Assembly (NCBI GenBank): GCA_944381325.1
Contig: CALWKS010000002.1
Location: 1 to 64,000, forward strand
DNA from: an uncultured Christensenellaceae bacterium
GTDB taxonomy: Bacteria; Bacillota; Clostridia; Christensenellales; UBA3700
Length of the DNA stretch: 64,000 nucleotides
Direction of reading: 5' to 3'
Shown here: positions 33,358 through 41,970 of the stretch, one piece after another
Layout of the letters: every line of letters begins with the position of its first letter
Numbering within the stretch: position 1 is the first letter of the stretch
Position numbers and translations under genes: made by a program
The notes under the pieces: model-generated
Seen by the model: the letters and a program-made list of their open reading frames with translations, nothing else
The model's database searches: none
What the model was told of the DNA's origin: nothing

Positions 33358-33390
33358 AACGCAAGTCAAACACTAGATTCAACTTGCGTT
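33358..33390 (-). terminator. Terminator of the PcfJ operon
   Basis: AACGCAAGT and ACTTGCGTT arms with a ~14-nt loop, followed on the minus strand by TTAATTTG. It lies 30 bp past the last gene of the nine-gene operon. Confidence 0.65.
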
Positions 33391-33419
33391 ATCGTTTGTA
33401 CTGCATTTAACAAATAAAT

Positions 33420-33704
33420 TTATTTTGTGAAATAATCTTTATCTCCGACAATTATTTTGTTTCTGGTTACATTAGGTTCCCCTTTTGCGTAAGCCAGGAT
33501 TGTTATTTTATCGGTATCTATTCCTATTTTAGGCATGTTGCCCTCAAGGAAGTTTTCTTCTCTACTTACGGCTATAACTTTGAAGCCTTTGGATACCATA
33601 TATGCCGAAAACTCCCAGAGCTTTTCGAACTTGCCGTTGCTATCCGCGATAACGGATAAATCTTCTGCGGGGTGATATGCTGTAATTCTGTAATAATTTG
33701 CCAT
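33420..33704 (-). CDS. Hypothetical protein, last gene of PcfJ operon
   Basis: 94 aa, mixed alpha/beta (NYYRITAYHPAEDLSVIADS, FKVIAVSREENFLEGNMPKI). It has a CAGGAGG site. Its start (MANYYRITAYHP) resembles ArdA/YodL-associated small proteins of Clostridial elements, but no function is known. Confidence 0.5.
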   Translation of the reverse strand: MANYYRITAYHPAEDLSVIADSNGKFEKLWEFSAYMVSKGFKVIAVSREENFLEGNMPKIGIDTDKITILAYAKGEPNVTRNKIIVGDKDYFTK

Positions 33705-33719
33705 TTTGGTTTCCTCCTG

Positions 33720-34007
33720 TCAATGGTATCTTTTGAATAAATATTTTGTAACAAGTCCCTGTATCGGATAAACTCTGTCTTTATCAAAAGGGACTATTGT
33801 TTCTGCTAATTCGTCAGGATAAGCAGTTTTTACAACGAAAGCCACGCATTTATAGCCTTCTACTTCTATTATCACATAATTGTCCTGATCGTCAGATTGA
33901 ACAAAGTATGCAAGAGCATTCCTTGCCTTTTCTGCTTGCTCTGCCAAGTCGGGATAATCCTTCTTAAACTGTAAGACTGTATAAACGTTATCGAGATAGT
34001 TTTTCAT
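33720..34007 (-). CDS. Hypothetical protein
   Basis: 95 aa, starting KNYLDNVYTVLQFKKDYPDL and containing a beta stretch (YVIIEVEGYKCVAFVVKTAY). It lies 11 bp after the PcfJ-like gene. No family recognised. Confidence 0.45.
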   Translation of the reverse strand: MKNYLDNVYTVLQFKKDYPDLAEQAEKARNALAYFVQSDDQDNYVIIEVEGYKCVAFVVKTAYPDELAETIVPFDKDRVYPIQGLVTKYLFKRYH

Positions 34008-34018
34008 TGTATTTCTCC

Positions 34019-35341
34019 TTATGCTATGTTTTTAATAGTTTTTTTCGCATACGGCAGCCATATCTTGTTGACATAGCGCAATATGTCGTCGCTCGGTTTG
34101 CTGTCATGATCTCCGTAACATTGAAGTACCTTGCGTTCTTTCACGGAATATTCGACCGTGACCAACGGAGTATCTGGTTCTTTCCTGTTTCGGATAAAAA
34201 ATATCAGCGATTCTTCTCTGACAAACCGCTGATCGTAATTCATTCTGCCTACGCAATGATGCAAAACATCTCCTTCTCGGATAAGGTCTGTCGGGCTTTT
34301 AGCTATAATGCAGACAAATGCGCTTTTCTTTGCGTGTTCGAGAGGGGTATACTTTCGTGCGATCTCCGCGAATTTCTCATAGAGTTCTTTTCGTTTTTCT
34401 TCGTCTTCGAGCGCCTTTTGAGTAGCGTATTCGTCTGTCCTTATATCATGCCAACGCTTGAAATCGTGAGGCAGCAAATTCTTTTCCTGCGTAAGATCCA
34501 AGCCGAGATGTTTGCAAGCCTTTATGTAATCGCAATAGCTGTTCATATTCGTCTTCTGCTTTGCTATGTAATCAAAGAACCTTTCAAGATCTTTACCCTT
34601 GAAAAGTTCCTTTATTTCATCTTTATGGCTATCCGTACGGAGTGCTAATTTAGCCTGTCTGTAAGCTTGCAGATTTGCGATATCCCTGCCTGTCCGATAC
34701 GCTCTTATGATGACGTCGATATAGCAACGCGAATCGAGTATCTTTTCTTTATTTCGTATCAGCCATTTACAGAATTTCTTATCTTTCGCCGTCAGCTTCA
34801 ATATCATTTTGCTTTGAGCGATACGCGCAAAACCGAGTTTGATAAGAAGTTCGATTTGAGGATATTGTCTGTAAAGACGAAGATATTGCAGTACGTCGCA
34901 GCCTTGATACAAGTCATAGGCACTGTATCTGAATTCCGGCATCTTCGTCACGAACTCTCCGTTTACTATGTATGCCCACGGGTCGTACGCTTTATCTGCG
35001 GCCGTGTACCAATTCGAGTCCTCAAACCATTTCTTCCTGGGCTGAATACCCATATCGTGCCAGCCTATGCTGTAACCCGTTGCAAGATAGCTGTTGTATT
35101 CCATATCCCGTACAACGCATTTGTCGGAGTCTATGCCGTGAACGGCGACCTGCTTGCAATACCACTTCTTTTTGTAGTTTTTAACCGCAACGGTTACTTT
35201 GACAAGCTCTTTGCTCCATACCGCAAGATAGGCGTAAAATCTGACGTGTCCGTCTTGCGCCTCGTACTTTTTCAAGTCCGTTTTGCGTATCTTTTCAACC
35301 ATATATTTCGGAATGCACTTAACGTATTTAATCATATTCAC
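34019..35341 (-). CDS. pcfJ: PcfJ-like protein
   Basis: 440 aa. The C-terminal ~130 residues carry the PcfJ signature (AKSPTDLIREGDVLHHCVGR, followed by ESLIFFIRNRKEPDTPLVTV and the LQCYGDHD stretch). PcfJ proteins are encoded with PcfK on conjugative plasmids and integrative elements of Firmicutes; their biochemical role is unknown. The start overlaps the PcfK-like stop by four bases. No relaxase or T4SS gene is nearby. Confidence 0.75.
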   Translation of the reverse strand: MNMIKYVKCIPKYMVEKIRKTDLKKYEAQDGHVRFYAYLAVWSKELVKVTVAVKNYKKKWYCKQVAVHGIDSDKCVVRDMEYNSYLATGYSIGWHDMGIQPRKKWFEDSNWYTAADKAYDPWAYIVNGEFVTKMPEFRYSAYDLYQGCDVLQYLRLYRQYPQIELLIKLGFARIAQSKMILKLTAKDKKFCKWLIRNKEKILDSRCYIDVIIRAYRTGRDIANLQAYRQAKLALRTDSHKDEIKELFKGKDLERFFDYIAKQKTNMNSYCDYIKACKHLGLDLTQEKNLLPHDFKRWHDIRTDEYATQKALEDEEKRKELYEKFAEIARKYTPLEHAKKSAFVCIIAKSPTDLIREGDVLHHCVGRMNYDQRFVREESLIFFIRNRKEPDTPLVTVEYSVKERKVLQCYGDHDSKPSDDILRYVNKIWLPYAKKTIKNIA

Positions 35342-36261
35342 CTCACTATAAAACAGTCGCCGAGTATCTTCTTCAGCTTGCTTATAATTTCGTCTTGCGG
35401 TTCAGAAATTACTTCACCTGTTTCGGCATTTATAACATCAGTTTCGTTAGGATAAGTATGTATACTGCTGTCTGATTCGATTACCGCAAGTTTATGCGTT
35501 TCAAGTATCTTTTTGAAATACATGTCCGCAGAATGGTACGGAACTCCCGTCATAGGAACACGGTTTTCAAGCCCGCAGTCTCGTCCTGTCAAAGTCAGGT
35601 CGCAAAGCTCCGACGTAACCTTTGCGCTGTTGTCGAAAAACTCGTAAAAGTCTCCGAGCCTGTACGCTACAATGCTGTCGGGGTATTGATTCTGAACCTT
35701 GGTATAGATTCTGTAAAACGACGGAACCTGACGGTCAGCCTGCTTACTCTCTTGCTTTTCGTCTTCGGCGAGTTCTGCAAGCATTTCGTTGATTTCATCC
35801 TGAGTAGGCGGTTCTTCGTTGTCCTCTTGCTCGTCTTCGTTCTGCAGTTCATCTTTCTCCTCAAAATCGAACATGGATATTTGTGAAGTGCTCTTCTTTT
35901 GCTTAACAGTCTTAATTACGGGCTTATCCGTAACCTTAGGCGCAGGCTTATATTCGCTTCCGTCCTCGTTGTACAGATTGCCTTCTATCGCGTCTTCTTC
36001 GAAATAATGCACAGCCCAGCCGTACACTACTTTATCTTCTACGCAAGCCGAATTTGCGCCATTGGAGGCAAGTTTCCTCGCCTCGCTTGACGCGTATTTC
36101 ATAAAGCCGTCTAATGTCTTTTTGTTTATCAGCGTTTTGCCGTCTTTTTCGATACGGACTCCGCTGTTGATTTTCTCTGCCAGGACTTCACTTGCGTTCT
36201 CTTCGAGATATGCCTTTACAAGTTCCTGTTCTTTTGTTTTAGCTTCAAGATTAAGTTTCAT
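35338..36261 (-). CDS. PcfK-like protein fused to MutS domain I
   Basis: 307 aa. Residues 1-115 match PcfK (VKAYLEENASEVLAEKINSG, LINKKTLDGFMKYASSEARK, VYGWAVHYFEEDAIEGNLYN). An acidic linker (~150-180, EEDELQNEDEQEDNEEPP-like) follows. Residues ~185-270 are a MutS mismatch-recognition domain I (YRLGDFYEFFDNSAKVTSEL, LTLTGRDCGLENRVPMTGVP, HSADMYFKKILE). The MutS catalytic and clamp parts are absent, so it may bind DNA or sequester a MutS partner. Confidence 0.7.
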   Translation of the reverse strand: MKLNLEAKTKEQELVKAYLEENASEVLAEKINSGVRIEKDGKTLINKKTLDGFMKYASSEARKLASNGANSACVEDKVVYGWAVHYFEEDAIEGNLYNEDGSEYKPAPKVTDKPVIKTVKQKKSTSQISMFDFEEKDELQNEDEQEDNEEPPTQDEINEMLAELAEDEKQESKQADRQVPSFYRIYTKVQNQYPDSIVAYRLGDFYEFFDNSAKVTSELCDLTLTGRDCGLENRVPMTGVPYHSADMYFKKILETHKLAVIESDSSIHTYPNETDVINAETGEVISEPQDEIISKLKKILGDCFIVR

Positions 36262-36271
36262 TGTTGCCTCC

Positions 36272-36646
36272 TTAAAACGGTAAATCTTTCAGCAGTTTCG
36301 CCACGGTATTATCCAGCTTTTCAAGCGTGGTATAGTTGTTAAAACCGCCTCTGTAATCCACTTCGTTTTTCGCCGTGCGGACGAGTATGTGGCTGTACCA
36401 CTCGTTGGAAAAGTATCTTACATCGCTGATTGACAGGTAAACGCATTTGTTTTCCGAACTTTTGATAAACGCCGAAAAACAGTAATGGTTTTTGCTTACG
36501 TTTACAAGCTCCCAGTGATTTTCTCTGCACATCGCTTTCAGATAATTTATGTACTTCGTCTGAAAAGACTTGTAATCTTCGCCCGTATAGCATCCGGACG
36601 AGAATTCGTAATCTATGTACTTCTTAAGGTCGTTGAGTTTTGCCAT
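36272..36646 (-). CDS. Hypothetical protein
   Basis: 124 aa (KLNDLKKYIDYEFSSGCYTG, YCFSAFIKSSENKCVYLSIS, WYSHILVRTAKNEVDYRGG). Mixed alpha/beta without TM or signal. A recurrent neighbour type in Clostridial mobile operons; function unknown. Confidence 0.5.
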   Translation of the reverse strand: MAKLNDLKKYIDYEFSSGCYTGEDYKSFQTKYINYLKAMCRENHWELVNVSKNHYCFSAFIKSSENKCVYLSISDVRYFSNEWYSHILVRTAKNEVDYRGGFNNYTTLEKLDNTVAKLLKDLPF

Positions 36647-36665
36647 ATTTCAGTCCTCCATGCTT

Positions 36666-37274
36666 TCAATCCCAGCCCTTTTCTTTGAATACAGGCTTTA
36701 TTTCTTCATACTTGACGGGATAATAATCCTCTATGCTTATAACGTCGTAAGCCCATGTTCCTACAAGACTGTAAGTAGTATCGTCTGTCGGGGCGCTGAA
36801 ATCTCCTCCGCCCAATCCGTTCCCTAAGCAGGTCATGATCGGCAAAGGATGTATGCACCAATCGCCGTGAAAGACGTTCCTTTTGTAGTATTGGGAACAG
36901 TCGATATATTGCAGTTTTGTGTGATTTACGATAAACTTGCCCGTGAGATCGAGCATTGACATTTCTATTGCGTTGTTTTTCAAGCCTTTGCGCCATGTCT
37001 TTTTGTAGAGTTTCGCAAGCAATTTTTCCGAATATCCGTTGATACCTCCAGGGTATCTTTTTATATAATCGTTTGCGTAATCGCCCATCCAGACGACTCT
37101 TCTTCTCTTCTTATACAGTGTTCTGCAGAACGAATCCACAAAAGCGTTGCCCCACCACGAATGCTCCATGAGTTTAGCCATCGTGTACTCCGCTTTGCCG
37201 TTGATTATGATACTGCGGTCGTAGACCTTGCTTCTCTTTCCAGTCGTAGTTAAAATCTTATAATACTGTCCCAT
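36666..37274 (-). CDS. Hypothetical protein
   Basis: 202 aa, starting GQYYKILTTTGKRSKVYDRS, rich in Tyr/Trp/Gly, with MEHSWWGNAFVDSFCRTLY and IHPLPIMTCLGNGLGGGDF. No catalytic motif is recognised. Probably a cytoplasmic accessory protein of the PcfJ/ArdA operon; it has an AAGGAGG site. Confidence 0.5.
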   Translation of the reverse strand: MGQYYKILTTTGKRSKVYDRSIIINGKAEYTMAKLMEHSWWGNAFVDSFCRTLYKKRRRVVWMGDYANDYIKRYPGGINGYSEKLLAKLYKKTWRKGLKNNAIEMSMLDLTGKFIVNHTKLQYIDCSQYYKRNVFHGDWCIHPLPIMTCLGNGLGGGDFSAPTDDTTYSLVGTWAYDVISIEDYYPVKYEEIKPVFKEKGWD

Positions 37275-37287
37275 TGTGTTTTCCTCC

Positions 37288-37704
37288 TTATGCGATCCTT
37301 TTTATTCCGCCACCGAAGCTTTGTACCGTTATGTTTCCGAACTCGCTGCACCAATCGCCGTCTTTATTCCAGACATAAGCAAAAACCGTGTGTTTGCTCA
37401 TGCTCGTATAAATGAGCGAATCCCATTCGTCGGGATAGTTCGTTACGATAAGAAAGTCGTAAAGCTCGCCCATGCCTGTTATCTCGTGCGTAACCGCATA
37501 CACGGTGCAGCTATACTTCTTTTCGAGTTCCTGCATCTTCGCATAAAGTTCAGGCTCCTGGTCAATCCAGAAGCCTGCGAAACCTTCGTAAAAACACACT
37601 TTGTCTTTGTCCTCAAAGCCCTTTATATAAGGCTTGTAAATATCCATCTTTTTCAATATCTCGATTGCAACATCTTTTTTCGTTCTGTTTTCCTTATTAC
37701 TCAT
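37288..37704 (-). CDS. Hypothetical protein
   Basis: 138 aa with a helical start (RTKKDVAIEILKKMDIYKPY) and a beta-rich rest (YSCTVYAVTHEITGMGELYD, LIVTNYPDEWDSLI). Acidic and soluble. It may be a DNA-mimic-type antirestriction relative, but no signature proves this. Confidence 0.45.
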   Translation of the reverse strand: MSNKENRTKKDVAIEILKKMDIYKPYIKGFEDKDKVCFYEGFAGFWIDQEPELYAKMQELEKKYSCTVYAVTHEITGMGELYDFLIVTNYPDEWDSLIYTSMSKHTVFAYVWNKDGDWCSEFGNITVQSFGGGIKRIA

Positions 37705-37716
37705 TTTCTTTTCTCC

Positions 37717-38274
37717 TTAATCGATAATTTCAATGATTCCGCCGTCGTATTCCTCAGCCATATCGCCGTAAAAATGCCTTGCGTAAGCTTCAAAGTCTAT
37801 GAAGTCGCTTAACCTTTCAGGCACGTTTTCTTCTGTTTCGCTGAACATCATTATCCCGTAATCCGACCAGTCGTAGTTGGGATAAATGTTTACGTAACTA
37901 TCCCAATTTCTGCCTTTGCATCTGACAAGTTCTACAAAATCGTCAAAGCAACGCACTTCGATAAAAGCCGTCATCTTGTCGTATTTGTAACTGTCGTTAA
38001 GCACTTCAGCTTCGTCCAGAATATCGAACAGAGTCTTCGGATGCCAGCTGTTCCAATTTCCGTAACTGCTGTATATTCCTTCAATATCCTGTATGAACAG
38101 CTCTTCATCTATGCCGTCAAGCTCAAAGCCCTCTTTTTCGAGTTCTTCGACTATCTGATCCCAGTCTGAGAACTCAGAAAGATTAAGCCATTTGCTTCCC
38201 AAGGCTCTTTCGTTGCACGCGTTATACGAACCCCATGAGCCTATTACAATGCTTACTTTAGATGCCGTTTCCAT
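37717..38274 (-). CDS. ardA: ArdA-family antirestriction protein
   Basis: 185 aa, strongly acidic. It begins with VIGSWGSYNACNERALGSKW and has GFELDGIDEELFIQDIEG and FIDFEAYARHFYGDMAEEYD followed by GGIIEI, which are ArdA signatures. ArdA mimics bent DNA and blocks type I restriction enzymes, protecting an incoming element. The start overlaps the previous stop. It is the second gene of the operon, so it is made early on entry. Confidence 0.8.
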   Translation of the reverse strand: METASKVSIVIGSWGSYNACNERALGSKWLNLSEFSDWDQIVEELEKEGFELDGIDEELFIQDIEGIYSSYGNWNSWHPKTLFDILDEAEVLNDSYKYDKMTAFIEVRCFDDFVELVRCKGRNWDSYVNIYPNYDWSDYGIMMFSETEENVPERLSDFIDFEAYARHFYGDMAEEYDGGIIEIID

Positions 38275-38537
38275 CAGGCTGCCTCCGTAAAGTCGTCGAT
38301 ATAAATCTTCTTAAACATAACACCGTATTCAAAATACAGATCGCCGTCCTCGTCTTCCATAAGCTCATATGTAATGACGCTTATCTTGCCCCTGTCTGTA
38401 ACCGCTACCGTTATCTCGTTTTTGGCAACGTCGATTCCGACGATGTTGAACGTAACAAAATCATCACCGTCGAAGAATTCGAATTCAGCAAGGTAATACC
38501 TCTTGAATTCGTAAGCTAAGGAAACTTCTTTTTCCAT
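38274..38537 (-). CDS. Acidic hypothetical protein, first gene of operon
   Basis: 87 aa, acidic, beta-rich (LAEFEFFDGDDFVTFNIVGI, TYELMEDEDGDLYFEYGVMF). It overlaps the ArdA start by one base. Possibly a further DNA mimic; unproven. The gene follows directly after the 251-bp inverted repeat region. Confidence 0.5.
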   Translation of the reverse strand: MEKEVSLAYEFKRYYLAEFEFFDGDDFVTFNIVGIDVAKNEITVAVTDRGKISVITYELMEDEDGDLYFEYGVMFKKIYIDDFTEAA

Positions 38538-38547
38538 TTTTCTTTAC

Positions 38548-38798
38548 CTCCGATTTTATTTTGCCTTTCGGCAGAGGCCTAGTAGCACAGATTGAATTAA
38601 GATCGGCAAAAACTTTAACACCTTTTTTCAGAAGTCAACGAAACCAGAAAAAATATTGTGAGTATTTATTTGCAGCAAAAAAGCCGAGAAGATTTCTCTT
38701 CCCGGCGCATACTATCTCTTTGATTTGAACAATATTTTTTCCGTTGACTTCTGTGAAACCTGTGCTACGCTAGCCTAGACGAAACGGCAAAATCGGAG
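38548..38798. repeat. 251-bp interrupted inverted repeat (leader or MITE)
   Basis: Seven block pairs in matching order: CTCCGATTTT/AAAATCGGAG (38548-38557, 38789-38798), TTTCG/CGAAA, AGGC-CTAG/CTAG-CCT, GTAGCACAG/CTGTGCTAC (38582-38590, 38760-38768), TTTCAGAAGTCAACG with one-base variation (38626-38640, 38742-38758), AAAAAATATTGT/ACAATATTTTTT (38648-38659, 38729-38740), and a central hairpin at 38683-38706. No gene is inside. It lies between the NYN gene and the PcfJ operon, so on the minus strand it would be a 5' leader. It could equally be a MITE-like insertion. Confidence 0.75.
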
Positions 38799-38844
38799 CA
38801 ATTATTTTTATAAAATGTCTCTAATAAGCCTTTTGTTTTATTTT

Positions 38845-39657
38845 TCAACTCTCTTTCTTAACATCATTTTCTCTGACATAAATTAAATATCCAGTAGGAT
38901 TTTTAATATTATTGGGATCTTGAATTTTATTTATCTCATACCCGTTTTTTTCTAAAAACTCTGAAAGCTTCTTGCAATTATAATTTCTAACATCGAAATC
39001 TGAATGCTTTTTTGTTAAATCAATGCCTATAATACTTGCCAACACCCAACCTTCTTCGTCGGAATTTTCAGCGATTATCTTTGAAACCGATTGTAAAATA
39101 TCCTTCAGTGGTGTTTTAGAAGATTGCTCGACAATATCTTCTTTTTGCGTTTGACTTGTCTTTGCTTGGACTTTTGATTTGACTGTCTTTTTAGCATCTT
39201 CTTGCTTATCATTTTCATTATTTTCATCAGATAAAACGTCCAAAAATTTAAACTGACTGCAGGCAGAAACAAACGGCTTCGGCGTTTGAGTTTTACCCAT
39301 ACCGATCACAATCATTCCAGATTCTTTAAGCCTTGCCGCCAATCTGGTAAAGTCACTATCAGAAGATACCAAAATAAAACCATCCACAGTCTTTGTGTAC
39401 AAAATATCCATCGCATCGATAATCATTGCCGAATCCGTGGCATTTTTCCCAGAAGTATAAGCATATTGTTGCATCGGATTAATTGAGTACTCTAATAGTT
39501 CCTTTTTCCAAGAATCCAAATTAGGTTTTGTCCAATCGCCATAAATCCTTTTATATGTAATGACTCCGTATGTAGTACTTTCGTCGATTATTGTTTTGAT
39601 ATATTTACTGCTGATGTTGTCTCCGTCAATCAACAATGCCAACTTTTTTTCTTCCAT
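38845..39657 (-). CDS. NYN ribonuclease with LOTUS (OST-HTH) domain
   Basis: 270 aa. NYN domain at 1-135: LALLIDGDNISSKYIK, SGKNATDSAMIIDAMDIL and VSSDSDFTRLAARLKESGM hold the conserved acidic residues of the PIN-like metal site. A Lys/Gln-rich linker follows. The C-terminal LOTUS domain at ~180-265 (LKDILQSVSKIIAENSDEEG, VRNYNCKKLSEFLEKNGYEI) probably binds RNA. Predicted RNA endonuclease. It lies 39 bp after the nuclease-helicase gene. Confidence 0.8.
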   Translation of the reverse strand: MEEKKLALLIDGDNISSKYIKTIIDESTTYGVITYKRIYGDWTKPNLDSWKKELLEYSINPMQQYAYTSGKNATDSAMIIDAMDILYTKTVDGFILVSSDSDFTRLAARLKESGMIVIGMGKTQTPKPFVSACSQFKFLDVLSDENNENDKQEDAKKTVKSKVQAKTSQTQKEDIVEQSSKTPLKDILQSVSKIIAENSDEEGWVLASIIGIDLTKKHSDFDVRNYNCKKLSEFLEKNGYEINKIQDPNNIKNPTGYLIYVRENDVKKES

Positions 39658-39696
39658 ACTGTACCTCCAAATTTTGTTTCTGATTTATCATCCAAA

Positions 39697-41970
39697 TTAT
39701 TTAAATCTCAAATAGTATTTATCCAGCATCTCATCGCATTTGCTTATTATTTGCTTTATTTCTTCAGCCGTCAGCTTTTTGAAAATGGCTTTATCAAGCT
39801 CTATTATCCCCAGCGTTTTAGTATGGCGCAGCATACTCATTTCTTCAAACCTCTTAAACGGATTTGACAAAATGTTGCGCTCCACCTCTTTATCCGTATA
39901 AGAATCTCTGCAATAAAGAGAACGCGGATTTTCCACAATCAACCCTTTTGCCCGTCTGGTATTATAATAGTTTTTGAAATAATTTACGATATCCGACAAC
40001 TTGACTCTACCGTGCTTATCTATATTTTCAAATATCGCTTTAATCAACACGGGCTTGTAAGAATAGCTCATGTCCATATCCCGTATCATCTTGATAAACA
40101 GGTCTTTTTTTACATTGTCGTCTATAAGCTGCCAACCGAATTCTCTAGCATAATTTTCTACGCTTTCTTCTTTGAAATACCTGAATACTCTGCTACTGCT
40201 TGTAGGAATTTCAAGGTCGGATTTTATCTTTCCTTCTCTCAGATATCTTTCAATGGTTTCAGACTGAACGTCTACTCTTCTTACGAATTCCATCTGAGAG
40301 ATCATGCCCTCAGCAAGCTGTTGCCAATTGAAAATATCTACGATTTCAAAGTCGAGCGCGTTTATAGGATAATCTATCAAAGCCTCGGGTTTTTCGCCTC
40401 TTCTGTAAAGCTCCTCGTCTGCCTGCATTCCTTTGAGTGTGCCGAGCACGGTTTCTCCGGGACGATACTCTTTCTTTCCGATCAGTCTGTGAAGCGAATA
40501 CGGCGCATTGTATATATTCCCGTTGTCGACAAAATCGAACACCATTAAAAAGTCTTTGCCTTCGCAAAGTCGCATACCTCTGCCTAATTGCTGAGTGTAT
40601 AATACTTTGCTCATCGTAGGACGAGCCATAAAAAGCACGTCCGTTTTCGGGCTGTCCCACCCTTCGTTCAATAAGTCGCAAGCGCACAATGCCTCTATGT
40701 CGCCTTTTTCGTAACGAGCAAGTATTTCCTTTCTTTCAGACGTGGACATTTTGCCTGAAACTGTTTCGGCTTTTATTCCCTTTTCGCGCAATAGCTCCGC
40801 GATATTTTCTGCGTGTTTGACTGATACGCAGAAAATCACCGTATGCTTTCCTTGAACGTATTTTATGTAAGTATCCACTATCAGATTGTTTCTTTCAGGA
40901 ACAAATATCTTGCTTTCGAGATCTACCGCATTATATTTTATCCCGTGATACTTTACGTTGGATATGTCGATATTGGTCTTGATTCTGATACATCTTACAG
41001 GCACCAACTGCCCTGTCTCTACTGCTGTTTTTATATCTACCCTATGAGCAACGGTCTGAAACGTGTCCAGTATGTTTTCATTATCTGCTCTTTCAGGCGT
41101 AGCCGTCAAACCGAGCAGGAACTTCGGTTCAAAATACGCTATTATTTTTTGATAGCTTTCGCTCGAAGCATGATGAGCTTCGTCAATTATTATATAATCG
41201 AACTCTGTCGGATTGAATTCGTCGAGATTCAGCGAAACGCTTTGAACCGATCCTAAAACGATATCTGCGTTTTTATCCTTTTCTCCATCGACATACAAGC
41301 CTATGCTTTTGCCTTTCCACAATTTTTCAAATGTGTCGGCAGGCTGCATTACCAAGTCTTTCGTATGCGCTATAAACAGCACTCTTCCGCCAACGCTTTT
41401 TGCGTCAAGCACGGCAGTAACAGTTTTTCCCGTACCGGTAGCATGTGCTATCAACGCTATGGTTTTGCCTTCTTTTCTTATTTTGGACAGTTCCTCCAGC
41501 GCTTTCTCCTGATGCTCTCTGAGCTCAAAATCGCCTTCTATCAAAGCCGCTTCTTGTTTCGGAAGATAATCTTTCACTTCGCTCAGCCTGGGGTTGTCGC
41601 CCAAGAACAACAGCATTTCTTCTTTTACAGTGTCAGGCATACGCATAAGTTTGCGATAAGACCATCTGTAAACGTCCCAGCCATAGCTTATCATACTGTT
41701 TTGTTTAAGCTGATCATCGTCAAACTTGTCAAACGAAACTATTTTACTGTTATGCACAGCCTCTCCGTCAATTTCTATCGCCACTTTTTTACTGCCGTTG
41801 TTCATCATAAAGTCCGCAAAACGTGTATTGTTGTAGATGTCCACAAAGCCGTATTGCGGATACAACAAAGACGCTTTATCCGGTCCGAATACGTCTGAAA
41901 ACAAATCCAAAAACAACTCTTCTGCCTGGCTTTCAAGATATAAGACTTTACGCATACGACTATTCCTCAA
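39697..41970 (-). CDS. Nuclease-fused SF2 helicase
   Basis: 757 aa. Residues 1-115 form a Vsr/DUF559-like PD-(D/E)xK fold (RFADFMM, VAIEIDGEAVHNSK, QNSMISYGWDVYRW). Then an SF2 helicase core: motif I HATGTGKTVTA, motif II IIIDEAHHAS, motif III GLTATPERAD, motif V/VI NEGWDSPKTDVLFMARPT and QQLGRGMRL. The last ~200 residues are helical. It resembles restriction-type translocases, but no methyltransferase partner lies in the same transcript. It overlaps the MazG-like gene by 11 bases. Confidence 0.75.
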   Translation of the reverse strand: MRNSRMRKVLYLESQAEELFLDLFSDVFGPDKASLLYPQYGFVDIYNNTRFADFMMNNGSKKVAIEIDGEAVHNSKIVSFDKFDDDQLKQNSMISYGWDVYRWSYRKLMRMPDTVKEEMLLFLGDNPRLSEVKDYLPKQEAALIEGDFELREHQEKALEELSKIRKEGKTIALIAHATGTGKTVTAVLDAKSVGGRVLFIAHTKDLVMQPADTFEKLWKGKSIGLYVDGEKDKNADIVLGSVQSVSLNLDEFNPTEFDYIIIDEAHHASSESYQKIIAYFEPKFLLGLTATPERADNENILDTFQTVAHRVDIKTAVETGQLVPVRCIRIKTNIDISNVKYHGIKYNAVDLESKIFVPERNNLIVDTYIKYVQGKHTVIFCVSVKHAENIAELLREKGIKAETVSGKMSTSERKEILARYEKGDIEALCACDLLNEGWDSPKTDVLFMARPTMSKVLYTQQLGRGMRLCEGKDFLMVFDFVDNGNIYNAPYSLHRLIGKKEYRPGETVLGTLKGMQADEELYRRGEKPEALIDYPINALDFEIVDIFNWQQLAEGMISQMEFVRRVDVQSETIERYLREGKIKSDLEIPTSSSRVFRYFKEESVENYAREFGWQLIDDNVKKDLFIKMIRDMDMSYSYKPVLIKAIFENIDKHGRVKLSDIVNYFKNYYNTRRAKGLIVENPRSLYCRDSYTDKEVERNILSNPFKRFEEMSMLRHTKTLGIIELDKAIFKKLTAEEIKQIISKCDEMLDKYYLRFK

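Noticed and set aside
33420..38537. Conjugative element because of PcfJ/PcfK
   Set aside because: No relaxase, coupling protein or T4SS gene was seen near the operon, so conjugation is not claimed.
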